64,000 nucleotides of DNA from Skeletonema tropicum (GCA_037178625.1 CM074138.1:248001-312000), one strand, 5' to 3'. Positions 43,240 to 54,677 are shown, counted from the stretch's first letter. Notes: generated by a model from the letters alone, not told the origin. Translations and numbers: made by a program.

Positions 43240-44844
43240 ATGAGTAACGACGAAGGTAATGGACCTCTTGTAACCAAGGCATACGTATGTCATGAAAAAG
43301 GAGCCAAACTAGTTCTCGAAGATATCACTCTTCCCTCTCTCACAGCAACTCAAGTCGAGGTGGATATCACGCATTGTGGGTAAGTCTGTGTAATGAAGGA
43401 AAGAGAATAGAAGCAGACTGTATCGACATGAACTAATATCACTAATCTTTTCTTTGCCTCTGCGCTCCACAAACATTCCTCTCCAACTTTCTCTTTCCCG
43501 CATGCTGACAGATTGTGTCACACTGATATTCACATGCGCGATAATGATTGGGGCATCTCTGACTACCCCATTGTGCTTGGACACGAGGGTGTTGGTGTCG
43601 TCCGTAAGATCGGTAGCTCTGTGAGGATGTTGAAAGTAGGAGATCGTGTAGGCATCTCGTGGATTCGAGACAGCTGTCAATGCTGTGATCCTTGTCTTGC
43701 GGGTCGTGAGAATATTTGTGAGGAAGGATATCAAGGGACATACTTGGGTAAGTCAGATGCGTATTGACTCTGAAAGTTGTACAAGCTCCAGCTTCGGTCA
43801 CTAATTCCATTTTGGATCTGTTTCTGTAGGGCCTTCTGCGGGGTGCTGGGGAAAACAACCTCACAATGCACATGGTGGAAGTTTCGCAAAAGTAAGTTTC
43901 ATGCCATCATCTTTCATTTCATTTCCATATATATATATTATATAAATGATTCTGGCTCAACATTCATGTAAATCATTTTGTGAAAAGGTTGTAAGGATCG
44001 AAGCAAAGTTCGCCATCAAGCTTCCCGAATCCCTGCCTTCCGATGTTGCGTGCCCATTCATTTGTGGCGGAGGGACTCTCTTTGAGCCCGTCTCAGATTA
44101 TGTCAAAACAGGGACGTCTGTAGCCATTGCAAGCATTGGAGGGTTGGGCACTGCGGGTATCAAGTTCAGCAAATCTTTTGGTGGTCGCGTTACTGCATTG
44201 AGCCGTTCCGAAGACAAGCGCGAGAAAGCTCTTGGTGCTGGAGCCGACGAATTCTATGGTAAGAAGCGTAATGCTGTATGAAGAGTTCATTCATCCCATC
44301 ACAAAATGATCATCATTTTTGTTCACCTTGTTATTGTTGCAGCTTGTCTTGGAAATGAAGAGGCGATGGCAGAGTTGGCAGGGAAGTTTGACTTGATTAT
44401 TGACACTTCACCCGTAAACAGTGATGTGGCAGCGTTCATGGGCATGTTGAAATTCAATGGTACTTACTGCCGCGTGGGGTAAGAACAATATATGATTGCA
44501 AGTGCTTGCTGTCTTCAGAATGCATAATCTCTGACCTTACGCCATATTATATCCCAACAACTTCCAGGATTCCATCTGCAAATGACATGGACTTCAAGTA
44601 CTCTTACATTCCACTCATATTCACACAGAAGAAGATCGCTGGATCAATTGTGACAGGAACTCGACGCATGAAGCAGATGCTTCAGCTGATGACGGATGAA
44701 CTCCAAGATTATGGAAGTGACCCGAAGAACTGGAATACCAAGGTAGTGAGCTTCGAGGAAGTCAATCAAGTAATGGATGATTTGCTCAAAGGACGTAACA
44801 CTAACAATTGGCGTTATGTGCTCACTTGGGGCGAAGAGGAATAG
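43240..44844 (+). CDS. Zinc-dependent alcohol dehydrogenase (CAD-like), copy B, six exons
   Basis: Exons: 43240-43379, 43512-43747, 43830-43891, 43988-44258, 44343-44478 and 44568-44844. The first five have exactly the lengths of copy A (140, 236, 62, 271 and 136 nt), and the sum gives 373 residues in frame. All zinc ligands and the Rossmann motif are kept. Differences from A are mostly conservative (CHTDIHMRDNDWGIS for CRTDIHMRDNDWGVT). The gene is inverted relative to A with the Tex-like gene between them. It is the parent or sister of the decayed copy at 57.4-58.5 kb. Confidence 0.92.
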
Positions 44845-46754
44845 AGGATTCTAGTATGAGTATGAGTCAATGAGAGTATGGTTAGTAGAGACAAATAGAT
44901 ATATGTTGTAGATCATCGAGTCGTAGTACTAATAATATCGTACTTCTAAGGATTCATTGCGCCCAGCTCAAGATGCAAACTATTGTATCTTCTTTCAGTC
45001 AGAAGTAAGTATATATGTGTCTCTGTTATTTGTTTGCCAACCTCTCAAAGAAAGCTGCAATTATCATAACTTCTTCGCAAAAGCGAGATTTCGAATACCG
45101 TCATCCAATTTTGAATTGTGTGGTTCGCAATGAATTCCTCCTGGTTCGCAAGATGATGTCGCATCGCAGTTTCATCGCGTTCAAATAGTGTCTAAAATAT
45201 CTCGAGCCATTAAGTAAGTAGGAGTAGACTTTCTTCTGCAAACAATTCTCTCGAAGGCCGAAGGTAAGTAAGGCCAAAGTCCAAATCCACCATGTTACGC
45301 TACTTAATCTCGACTAAATTAGAAAAATATTGAGACACCACCTGACTTCGAAAAGTTCCGTCACCCCACGCAAAAATCACACGCAATGGCACAAACTTCA
45401 AAAAAATCCTCAACCATAGACACTATACAGCGGAGAACATCTCCTACCATTACACCAGTACACGGCAAACCCTCCGCGTTTTTTTACAGTAGCTTCATCA
45501 TATACCACCCGACCCCTGCGCAGAAAACGCGGAGCATTGGCTACGATGCATTCCTCCAATAAAAAGTTTCGTGCGCGAAGTTTCCTAATGAAACATTGCC
45601 GTTCATGTCGGAGGGAGAGTCATGCCGGTGCATAACCCATGGAGACATAAAGCATGAGCCTTACAGCCCACCAATCGAGTGTATATATCCATAGGGAGGC
45701 GTGGGTGTCTTGGTGTACCGATGTTCGGCCGGTAATGACATCCTCAACGTCGTAACTCGGTGTCCATCAATGGTTCATTTTTATCTTTGAACCTACTGCA
45801 ATAAGGAGTGACAAAAACACCAATGAAGGCAACCAACACTCTCCACCGACTCTAATATGGTGATAGACGGTTAATTGACTCTTGGAGTGGAATGGAAGCT
45901 CATATGACATCACTTTGATGATACAAAAATGTACATGTTTTTCGTCTCTGTCAAACGCAACAATTAACCGAAAGTTCATGGAGACGGGAGGCATATCGAT
46001 CAAACAAACAACAGCTTATAATTATTATGATAGTATACATCCTTGGGAGCGATAATAACAATGAGTTCTGAGGAAATACTTGTTTGTTCAGTAAAACTCA
46101 TTGCATATTTAGCCTACATCAAAACCACCATACAAAACACTGTCTCCCATGTGTTGTAATCACCATCAAGCATCATCCACTTGTCGAAGTATTCGAATAT
46201 ACGCATACGATCAATTGGTATATAAATTACCTCTCATTTGATGTTATCGGTCCTTCACGATGTTGATTTCAGCATTGCCTTTAAGGAGCAAATAATAGAT
46301 TCTGTCTAACTTGTGAAATGTGGTTGATTATCGATTAGATAATGGGTTTGGACTACCCAAGGATAAATAGACGCCCAATGTATATATAACATCGATGTGG
46401 TGAAAGGATATACTCTCGTTTGTAACATATCATTGCCGAAACGTCCATAGGAGGGGTGAATGGAGGTGAAAGTGGTAAATTTTATGCCGTCGATGGCGAC
46501 GTTATTTTATTCATTTACGGTGGATCGACTGAGTTTTCCTGGCTTATGGGCGCGTATAAGATGATTTATGAGACTGATCAAGCCGAGTATTCTAGGCGTA
46601 TTCAATATGCACGCTTAACTGTGGCCACAGGAGTGGAGGACATCATGGTGACGGTTTAAAAGGTGGTGGTGGGTGGTGGATGATGGATTTTTTGCGTTTC
46701 TCGTTCCATCTCAAAATTACGCGGGAAGGCCAAACATAACATGGTGAATCGAGT
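44845..46754. other. Intergenic stretch with no recognised gene
   Basis: The first 360 bp (to about 45210) are the downstream region duplicated with the ADH copy at 58.5-58.8 kb. Beyond that I find only short frames. The longest plausible one (46456-46659, 67 codons) has no ATG at its beginning and no domain. No RNA gene recognised. Confidence 0.45.
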
Positions 46755-47705
46755 CAGCCGCCACACTACAGGTCTCGGTTATCTCTGCTCAGCGATGGTT
46801 GGTTGATGGAATGTTAGTTTGGGATGATGGAGGGGTGGAAGGTGGAACAAGTTGATTTGTGTAGGTGGTATCTATGATTATGTACTTTGAGGTATGTATG
46901 AGCTGAGACTTCGAGATAACCTCTAAGAACTCAAGCACCCAAACGGGCCGAACGAAGAGCTCAAAAATAATGCCCGCGTGTCGAAATCCTCACTAGCTTT
47001 CGACGCGATACGATGATCCACCTATCCGCCGACCATGGCCGGCATCAACATGCCCTATCGCCGCTGCCAAAATAGACCAAGTTAATCGCCGACCTATGGG
47101 CTGATCGATGGCTAGTCATTACTATGGATTATTATGTCGGTGGCGAAGCCCTCGCCGCTGCCAAATCCACCGAGGAGAGGCAGAATGGTGGCGATTTATA
47201 ACGGCGACGTCCGGCGCTCGCCGGCCACCAAACAGGGGTTATTGAACACCCTAATGACCGTTTCTTCTGAATCCAAGCATGATAACATGATTACTATCAT
47301 AGTAATCCATAGTAACGACTAGCCATCGATCGGTCGATAAGTCGGCGATTAACTTGCTCTATTTTGGCAGCGGCGATAGGGCATAATGGTGCCGTGCCAT
47401 GGTCGGCGGGTGGTGAGTGGTGATCATCGTGTCACCGCGTAGAAAGCTAGTGAGGATTTCGACACGCGGGCATTATTTTTGAGCTCTTCGTTCGGCCCGT
47501 TTGGGTGCTTGAGACTTTAGAGCTTCTACGAAGACATTCCTCTCTACATACCTTAAAGTACCATAATCGTACATACTAGTACCACACATCACTTTCAAAC
47601 GCACTCATTTGACATCCATTCTTCCACACTACCATCACTTCTTTAGACCCAATCAACCTTCTGAATGCTATCGTAGATGCGAGACCTGTAGTGTGTCAGC
47701 CGCCA
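46755..47705. mobile_element. Fold-back element with about 380-bp inverted repeats
   Basis: The left arm (from about 46755, GCCACACTACAGGTCTCG) reappears inverted at the right (to about 47705, CGAGACCTGTAGTGTG). The best-conserved inner part starts at TCAAGCACCCAAACGGGCC (46931) and its mirror ends at 47512; it is nearly perfect for about 100 bp and then gapped to about 47133/47297. The roughly 165-bp centre has no gene. Long inverted arms with no transposase fit a non-autonomous fold-back or MULE-type element. Confidence 0.75.
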
Positions 47706-47850
47706 ACGAACACCAAAGCCCCACATACGTAACAAACGCAAACCGCAATGTCGGTACTCTAGAGCTAAGTAGATAACTTTCTTTCTGCTCACAACCGACT
47801 CATTACTCTAATCGGATAATCCCAGTGCAAGCCAATCGCGTTACTTCAAA
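47706..47850 (+). repeat. Duplicated leader segment, copy 1
   Basis: This matches about 58825-58955 (shared phrases CCAACGAACACC, GATAACTTTCTTTCTGCT, CATTACTCTAATCGGATAATCCCA). In both places it lies directly in front of a gene, so it probably carries promoter or 5' UTR sequence that was copied between loci. Confidence 0.7.
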
Positions 47851-48513
47851 CAATATCGTCGCGTCACTTCTTTCGGCAGAGAAGAGCAAGTTTCAAAGAG
47901 GCAGAGGTTCAAATGCATCACGCACCGACAGCTCATCACAAATAATAACACTCACCGGAGAACAAATCATCGGAGAACTTTACTCAGATAACATGCAACT
48001 ACTCCCTTTCGCCATCAGCCCACTAGGCCTCTTCGGACCCACAATAAATTACTTCCTATATGGCAAACCTCCAAATGGCGACTACAAAACACTCCACAAT
48101 ATCGACAAGTCCAAATTCCCAAACGCCTCCAAAATGGCTCACCAAGCATTCACTAGAACCCCATCAAACATCCTAGAACGAGCCGTCTCAATTTGGAAAT
48201 CAAAACAACGAAACTATCACTACAAAGCCCTGACCCAAGCACCTATTATACACAAATATTCGGGAGAACGGTTTGCAAGGCAAACGGCTCAGCAGGACTA
48301 GCTGCCATTCAAGCACTTTATGAGAGCAGCAATGGCCCGATAACAGCGTCGTCACTTAATGATGACCAAATTTCATATTTATTACACAGTACAGGTGGCA
48401 GATCTACTTCACAAAGAAGTAGCTCTCAGTCGACTCAAGAGTCGTCTCAGCCCCCCCAAAAGCGAAGGCGTATCCACGATTCTTTTCTTGTTTGCAATAC
48501 CAGTGATACGTAG
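47825..48513 (+). pseudogene. Unknown gene with internal frame break, full-length copy
   Basis: The first frame (47825-48301) encodes about 158 residues (core: PLGLFGPTINYFLYGKPPNG, ILERAVSIWKSKQRN). The beginning of this frame is not a convincing ATG (CAAGCCAATCG), so the start is uncertain and an upstream exon is possible. At about 48285-48300 it stops, while the +1-shifted frame continues with GLAAIQALYESSNGPITASSL and a Ser/Gln-rich tail ending in a KRRRIHD nuclear-signal-like stretch (stop at 48513). The switch point is the small palindrome GTTTGC-AAG-GCAAAC. The duplicate at 52.7-53.1 kb has the same break, so it is ancestral to both. No known domain. Confidence 0.5.
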
Positions 48514-48556
48514 TTTACCGTAGCACAGAAATAACCTAAAGCCCCACACAAAGCTG

Positions 48557-48672
48557 TATGATGCATGCACATGCACCAGGAGCCGTATCTTTTGATATCT
48601 TGCCTACTATACGGCCAATGACGACGATAAGTGTCGTTTTGGAAAGCTCTCATCGAGATCTATCGATGAGGC
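48557..48672 (+). repeat. Direct repeat flanking the carboxypeptidase gene, left copy
   Basis: Shares GGAGCCGTATCTTTTGATAT and GTTTTGGAAAGCTCTCATCG with 51101-51196, the other side of the carboxypeptidase gene. The left copy has about 12 extra bases. No coding function seen. Confidence 0.75.
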
Positions 48673-48996
48673 GTGTATTGGGCCTGATCGGACGACTTTG
48701 ATTCAATCGACACGGTCAAAAACGGGTCAAGCGTCGTAGATAGATGGCTGGCTGTATCTGATGATCGGACATAACTACTACCGCTAGTGATTCTATTATC
48801 GATGGATTAGATCAGTCTTTGACACGATCTATCCAGCGATTCAATGCATCTTTGATGTCCTCCGGAAGTGCACGTGCAGAAGTCTACTAAGTATTGACGC
48901 TTTCACTTCCTTTCACTTCTTCATTTGACTGTCTTTTTGGGGACAATACCACAAAATACACTTCTTACTTTGATGAGATACTGTTCATAATCATTC

Positions 48997-51000
48997 ATGA
49001 TGATGCTCTCCATTACCTTATCCCTGCTCCTGACAGCATTGCGCTCTGTCGAAGCGGTGCGCAGGCTCCCCCACCAAGAACATGAGCTTATTGACGGACG
49101 TCGGCTCTTCTCAATTAAGGACCACAATCATGATCCTCAGCAGCAATCCTCTACACGACAACAATTATTATCATCACAACATCGGCGAGAAGAGATTACA
49201 AATCCCGACGACCATCTCGTAACATCACTCCCCCTCCTCGCAGATGGTGCTCTCAAAACACGTCATTGGGCAGGTCATCTCCCCGCATCGAAGGATCCAG
49301 ATGATAAAAAGATTTTCTACTGGCTTTTCGAGCCAGGTAATACGGACAATAATGTCCCACCTGAAAGTATTCCTCTCATTGTGTGGATAAGTGGAGGGCC
49401 AGGATGCAGCGCCATGGACGGATTATGGTTGCAAAATGGACCTCTAAGATTGAAAAATGATGGAAACAGTTGGATTGTCGATGTCAATGAGCATGGTTGG
49501 AACAATGCCCCTGCTTGGACTATGTATGTTGATCAGCCTGTAGGAACTGGTCTAAGCTTTACCAAAAAAGAATCGTACTGCAAGAATGACTTTGAAGTGA
49601 ATCGGGACTTTCATTACTTTCTAGAGGAATTCTTTTTGTTACACGCGGATAATTTTTTATCAGATGGCAACATAAATGGTGCAAGAATGTTGCGACGCTC
49701 ATTTTACTTCGCTGGAGAATCACATGCGGGGCACTACATACCAAGTATGATGGACTTCATTCTACAAAGAAATGATGGCAAACTTGTACCAGACCAAAAG
49801 AATGGGCTGGGACCGCTACGTGTAAATATACCAATTCATGGTGCTGCGATTGGTAATGGATGGGTGGATCCGTTTCATCAGTATGCCGCAGCGGATGCTG
49901 CATATGGTATGGGGATCATCGGGACTGCACAAAGAGCCAATCTTGAAAATATGGAACGTACCTGCCAAGCCAAGTTAAAGTCGGGCAATTTAAATGCAGA
50001 AGTTTGTTTTTCATTGTTGGATGACATCATAGATCAGTCTCATGGGGCAAATGGAAAGACTATTGTCAATCAATATGATACACGAACGTGGTTGATGAAG
50101 GGGGCTCCGTCTTACCCTCCTGGTTCCAAGGAAGTAGAAACTTACCTTGGCGGGAAGAAATCATATAGCGAGCCACCTCTTGTTGTTGACTTTCATGCTG
50201 TGTTGAAATCTATCCATGCAATGGAGTTACTGGAAGCAGGTCTCACTTATGAGGAATGCTCTGGACCGGTATACCTTGCATTAGTGCACCAAGATGGTTT
50301 GGGTGTAGTTGATGAAGTAGTCCGAATCCTAGATCATGAGTCGAAGCCTCACATGATGTTTTTCAATGGAATAAATGATTTGGTCTGCAATCATGTGGGT
50401 AACGAACGCCTTTTGGACCTTTTGCCGTGGAGCAAAGCATTTGAATATATAAAACAACCAAGGTATGCCTGGGACGCACCTGTCGATCCTTCGCTGAAAA
50501 ACAATTATAATAATAATAAGGAAGGTCGTCCAGATGGGTATGTCAAGACATTTGAGAATTTGACGTACCTGAAACTCTTCGAGGCCGGTCATGGCGCTAC
50601 GATGGATCAACCTGGTGTTTGTCTTTCCATGATGCAAATACTCATATCTGGTCAGGTGGCATCAGGATTTCTCCATTCTAGACAAATGATAGACAGCGCA
50701 GATTCAAACCAGGAAAAGAGTTGCTCGTTAACGGAGTGTCCAAATTGCGTACCTGAACATACATTCACTCCATCGGTCATCCATGACAACTCGTCACTCT
50801 CATACAGTGATCTTGGTGTTGTACTAGCGGCCTTTTGTTTGGGCATGTTACTTCTATTAACCTGTCTGTTTTTTAGATGCCAAAATAATAGCAGAGGAAA
50901 GAGAAAGTTGCTTGTCACAACCGAGGAAGCTCACGATTTAGTATCATATCAAAGAGGTACAATCAAGCAGGAGGCTCCAAGCTCAGCAGCCAGCAGCTGA
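48997..51000 (+). CDS. Serine carboxypeptidase (S10), Kex1-like, membrane-anchored
   Basis: The protein has 667 residues, no intron. An N-terminal signal peptide (MMMLSITLSLLLTALRSVEA) leads into an S10 fold: oxyanion segment WISGGPGCSAMDGLW, then VDQPVGTGLSF, nucleophile S242 in FAGESHAGHYIPS, D461 in NGINDLVCNH and H532 in EAGHGATMDQP. It removes C-terminal residues from peptides, with basic-residue preference in the yeast Kex1 relative. A single membrane helix near residues 605-630 (LAAFCLGMLLLLTCLFF) and a cytosolic tail with YQRG place it in Golgi or endosomal membranes, as in Kex1. The mid-protein Asn run (NNYNNN) is a probable loop. The first of three consecutive Met codons is used; the exact choice does not matter for the signal peptide. 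Confidence 0.95.
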   Translation: MMMLSITLSLLLTALRSVEAVRRLPHQEHELIDGRRLFSIKDHNHDPQQQSSTRQQLLSSQHRREEITNPDDHLVTSLPLLADGALKTRHWAGHLPASKDPDDKKIFYWLFEPGNTDNNVPPESIPLIVWISGGPGCSAMDGLWLQNGPLRLKNDGNSWIVDVNEHGWNNAPAWTMYVDQPVGTGLSFTKKESYCKNDFEVNRDFHYFLEEFFLLHADNFLSDGNINGARMLRRSFYFAGESHAGHYIPSMMDFILQRNDGKLVPDQKNGLGPLRVNIPIHGAAIGNGWVDPFHQYAAADAAYGMGIIGTAQRANLENMERTCQAKLKSGNLNAEVCFSLLDDIIDQSHGANGKTIVNQYDTRTWLMKGAPSYPPGSKEVETYLGGKKSYSEPPLVVDFHAVLKSIHAMELLEAGLTYEECSGPVYLALVHQDGLGVVDEVVRILDHESKPHMMFFNGINDLVCNHVGNERLLDLLPWSKAFEYIKQPRYAWDAPVDPSLKNNYNNNKEGRPDGYVKTFENLTYLKLFEAGHGATMDQPGVCLSMMQILISGQVASGFLHSRQMIDSADSNQEKSCSLTECPNCVPEHTFTPSVIHDNSSLSYSDLGVVLAAFCLGMLLLLTCLFFRCQNNSRGKRKLLVTTEEAHDLVSYQRGTIKQEAPSSAASS

Positions 51001-51960
51001 ATGGTGGAAAGACGAATTTTGAAAGAATTGACGAGACGGGCATCTGGAACGTTAGTTGTCGCATCAAAAACATATCAAATAATCAAGAGCACGCACAGCT
51101 TTATGATGCACCATGGAGCCGTATCTTTTGATATCTTGTCTCCTAGACAGCCAATATGGCGTTTTGGAAAGCTCTCATCGAGCTTTATCGATTAGGCGTA
51201 CCATCAACAGCTGGAGCCAAATTATTTGAGAATCGAGTAAAGCACCCTAATACATCATAATAATATGTACAACAGGATTGTGGAGAAAGGTCAATAGATA
51301 GTTGAAGTACAAGTACTGCGTTTGTTTCACCTTTTCATCTTATTGTCGAAGAAAACGCAAGTCAGTCTTATAGCCCAATGTTCATACCAGACGTGAAACA
51401 TCTTTCCTTCTATGATGATCATGTTCATGCTCATGCTCTCAACTTCAACACAATGTGCCTTCCTTCCTTATTTACTTGCAACTTCAGTCGAATATTTGTA
51501 TCCTCCTCTCTTTCATTGACATTGAGTTTGACATTCTAGATATTAACTTCGAGTGGTGGCCTGCCTCCTCGATGGTGTATTATACTCGTTCATAGTCATA
51601 GTCTTCAAATGCGGCTCTTGCCCTATGGTATTCCTGATCCCATCTCTATCTTTCAAGCATATCTTCAAGCAGAAGTATGTCGAGGGCAGAAAATACTTAC
51701 AATGGCCAAGCAAAAAAGAGTGTTGGCTGCAGACGAAGATCATAAATAATTGTAGGTAGCAATACTCATATTCAACTGCGTTGCAACGATCTGTATTCAC
51801 TTAATCTTAATCCTGGTTAAGTTTTATTCTAATTCTACTTTGATTCACACAAACATAAACAGCCAAGAGTCTGCTCATGAAATTATCAGTCGGCGAAAAT
51901 TTGCTAATACGCTGATACACTGGCTAGACTCGGCAAAGCTCCCTCACTTCATTATTTAGA
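51001..51960. other. Downstream of the carboxypeptidase, no gene
   Basis: The first 200 bp include the right copy of the flanking direct repeat (51101-51196). The rest is AT-rich with several short overlapping frames and no motif that I recognise. Confidence 0.45.
51101..51196 (+). repeat. Direct repeat flanking the carboxypeptidase gene, right copy
   Basis: Partner of 48557-48672. The pair suggests that the gene was duplicated or inserted together with a downstream element. Confidence 0.75.
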
Positions 51961-52091
51961 AGACTTGGAAGACTTGGTAGACTTGGAAGACTTGGTAGAC
52001 TTGATGGACGGAGACCTGGGAGGCTTGGGAGAATTGATGGAATTGAAGTTATCGAGTACCTCACTGCCCAATGCTACCTCACTGCCCAATG

Positions 52092-52655
52092 TTACCTCAC
52101 TGCCCAATTTACCTCACTGCCCAATGTTAGGGCACCCAACTGTGAAGTTGCCTCCTTGGGTGCCTTGCTCTCCTTTGGTGCGTTGGTGTCTTTAGGTGCT
52201 TTGCTTTCCTTGGGTGCCTTGCTCTCCTTGGGTGCCTTGCTCTCCTTGGGTGCCTTGCTCTCCGACCTCATGGCCTGACTGACGATGGTACTGCTCTCCT
52301 TGGGTGCCTTACTCTCCTTGGGTGCCTTGCTCTCCTTGGGAGCGTTGGTGTCCTTGGGTGCCTTGCTCTCCCTAGGTGCCTTGCTCTCCTTTGGTGCGTT
52401 GGTGTCCTTGGGTGCCTTGCTCTCCTTGGGCGCCTTGCTCTCCTTCGGTGCGTTGGTGTCTTTAGGTGCTTTGCTCTCCTTGGGTGCCTTGCTCTCCTTG
52501 GGTGCCTTGCTCTCCGACCTCATGGCCTGACTGACGATGGTACTGCTCTCCTTGGGTGCCTTACTCTCCTTGGGTGCCTTGCTCTCCTTGGGAGCGTTGG
52601 TGTCCTTGGGTGCCTTGCTCTCCCTAGGTGCCTTGCTCTCCTTTGGTGCGTTGGT
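52092..52655 (-). pseudogene. Fragment of a Lys/Pro/Ser hexapeptide-repeat protein
   Basis: On the minus strand the DNA encodes about 185 residues of KESKAP / KDTNAP hexamers from an 18-bp unit. The frame is open from the duplication junction near 52655, where a TAG directly precedes it, to 52092. A longer repeat of about 254 bp recurs, because the block with MRSESKAP and STIVSQA appears twice. The gene lost its 5' part where the next duplicated segment begins. Lys-rich hexamers recall silica-associated or cell-wall peptides in diatoms, but nothing here proves that; a simple minisatellite is the alternative. Confidence 0.5.
52140..52655. repeat. 18-bp minisatellite with 254-bp higher-order unit
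   Basis: CTCTCCTTGGGTGCCTTG and variants recur throughout. The marker GACCTCATGGCCTGACTGACG occurs at about 52264 and again near 52516, showing duplication of a larger block. The array ends abruptly at the segment starting AGCCCACTAGGCC. Confidence 0.9.
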
Positions 52656-53170
52656 GTCCTAGCCCACTAGGCCTCTTCGGACCCACAATAAATTACTTCC
52701 TATATGGCAAACCTCCAAATGGCGACTACAAAACACTCCACAATATCGACAAGTCCAAATTCCCAAACGCCTCCAAAATGGCTCACCAAGCATTCACTAG
52801 AACCCCATCAAACATCCTAGAACGAGCCGTCTCAATTTGGAAATCAAAACAACGAAACTATCACTACAAAGCCCTGACCCAAGCACCTATTATACACAAA
52901 TATTCGGGAGAACGGTTTGCAAGGCAAACGGCTCAGCAGGACTAGCTGCCATTCAAGCACTTTATGAGAGCAGCAATGGCCCGATAACAGCGTCGTCACT
53001 CAATGATGACCAAATTTCATATTTATTACACAGTACAGGTGGCAGATCTACTTCACAAAGAAGTAGCTCTCAGTCGACTCAGGAGTCTTCTCAGCCATCT
53101 ACAGATACTTTTCTTGTTTACAATACCAGTGATACGTAGTTTACCGTAGAACAGAAATAACCTGAAGCCC
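52656..53170 (+). pseudogene. Truncated second copy of the unknown gene at 47825
   Basis: From AGCCCACTAGGCCTCTTCGG on, this is almost identical to 48016-48535, including the internal frame break. It lacks the first 64 residues, which are replaced by the minisatellite. It also carries a small deletion that removes the KRRRIHD tail (QPSTDTF in place of QPPQKRRR). Downstream homology ends at about 53165. Confidence 0.8.
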
Positions 53171-53183
53171 CATATACAGAGCC

Positions 53184-53690
53184 CAGGACGATGCCAATTG
53201 CAACGAACAACTGCTACCGGTCACAATCTATTCAAAAGGATGATTCTCTCCCAAAGAAGAATGCCATCGAAGAAGACGCAGACAGTTGTATGCACGGGCT
53301 CATCCTCCAATACTCCAACGAGAGGCTGAAAGAGACTATTCGTGTATGCGACGATGTTGTATCGGCTGACTTTATGGTTATCAATAAGATGTTCGGAGGC
53401 AGCATTCCTCAGGCTGTTCTTGACGGACGCGAATCAATATCAACCATACTTGACGAAAAACTGAATACTATATTTTCCTCTATGGAGATCAATGACACTA
53501 GCAACGACATTGAAGAAGCAGGATAGAAAAGATGAAGCTAACGCTAGCACAAGTTTTGTACTTGTAAAATGTTCTGTAGATGCTGCGTCTGCAGGTGTGA
53601 TTATGCAATGATATTATGTAGAGTTCACTGATAAATGGCTTCATTTGTTCTCGTTCTCAGTTGCAAAGTTCTTCCGCCAGCCGCCAGCCG
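53184..53690 (+). pseudogene. Internally deleted copy of the MYND-finger gene
   Basis: 53184-53525 matches the N-terminal part of the gene at 59043 (MPIAT..., CMHGLILQY, MVINKMFGGSIPQ). It then jumps directly to sequence matching the 3' flank at about 60183 (ATGAAGCTAACGCTAGCAC). Some 720 bp including the MYND finger are deleted. The start codon region of the parent is also missing. It preserves the undisturbed frame at the site where the parent has a 4-bp duplication. Confidence 0.8.
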
Positions 53691-54677
53691 TCCGCCTGTG
53701 GCAAGAAAAAGGGGCTAACCCCTTTTCTCTCCCTTTTTAGAGGGCGTCCAATGTCTCCATGCGCTGGAATACGTAGTATCTTGGCGTAGACAAAGATGCT
53801 CGGGCATCCCCTCTTTCTGTCGACAGAATCCAAATAGAATTCCATAGAATCCTTTTTTCATGATGCTGTCCTACTTATGCATCATGCATCTGCACAATGA
53901 CAGCTGATGACAGCAGCTTCCTACGTGTAGGTGGTGACGCTAGTTAGAATGCCACACCATCCCCCGAATTCATCGCAAAGGCATCCCAATATTTGCGAAG
54001 TGGGGAGGGACCCACGAAGCGCTCAAATCGAAATCTATCTGTCGAATCGCATGTTGTGGGTGAAATGGCGGGAAATCCTTAAGTGCAGAAATCCTTAATT
54101 ATTGCGGGAAGAAATTTTGTTAGGGTTAGTCTTTGTTACCCCAAAGTTCGAATCGTCACACAAATGTTACAGCGATTCTTTTGGCATCTTATCGTTTGGT
54201 TTGATCGAATAAGTAGTAATGCTGCCCGCATAAGCTATGATACGGCTAGGCAATGCTAGAAAAAAGGATTTTATTACATATCTCAATTTAGTGAGTAGTG
54301 AGAAGAATCTGCCGCTGACCCCATCGCCTGCCTCTCGCAGGCATGGGGTCAGCGTTCGAAAATCAAGATACCTGAGGTTGCCGCTCATTGTTCAGCCTCA
54401 GCTATACGTGCATGCGCCTAGAGTACTGCTTTATCTCTCCTCTTTTACTCGCACACGGTGCACCCTAGTTAAATCTACCAACAAAACGAATTTTGGAATT
54501 TCACTGTAACACTGCTCAGACAGCTTCAGTATACCCCTAGGACCAATGAACTGCAAAGGCAAAGGGAGCCGTTTTTGCACCAATAGTTACGGAGTTATCT
54601 AGATATTCAGTTTGTTAGTGACCCACTAGTTAAATGCCCCTTTTGTGCTTATAATGGTCTCTGTAGTGATCAAATCG

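Noticed and set aside
45767..46003. Minus-strand 78-codon frame
   Set aside because: No motif, no paralogue and no splice context; length is within chance expectation.
52285..52530. Plus-strand SLGALL repeat protein
   Set aside because: It is antisense to the Lys/Pro/Ser repeat and consists only of the same 18-bp unit.
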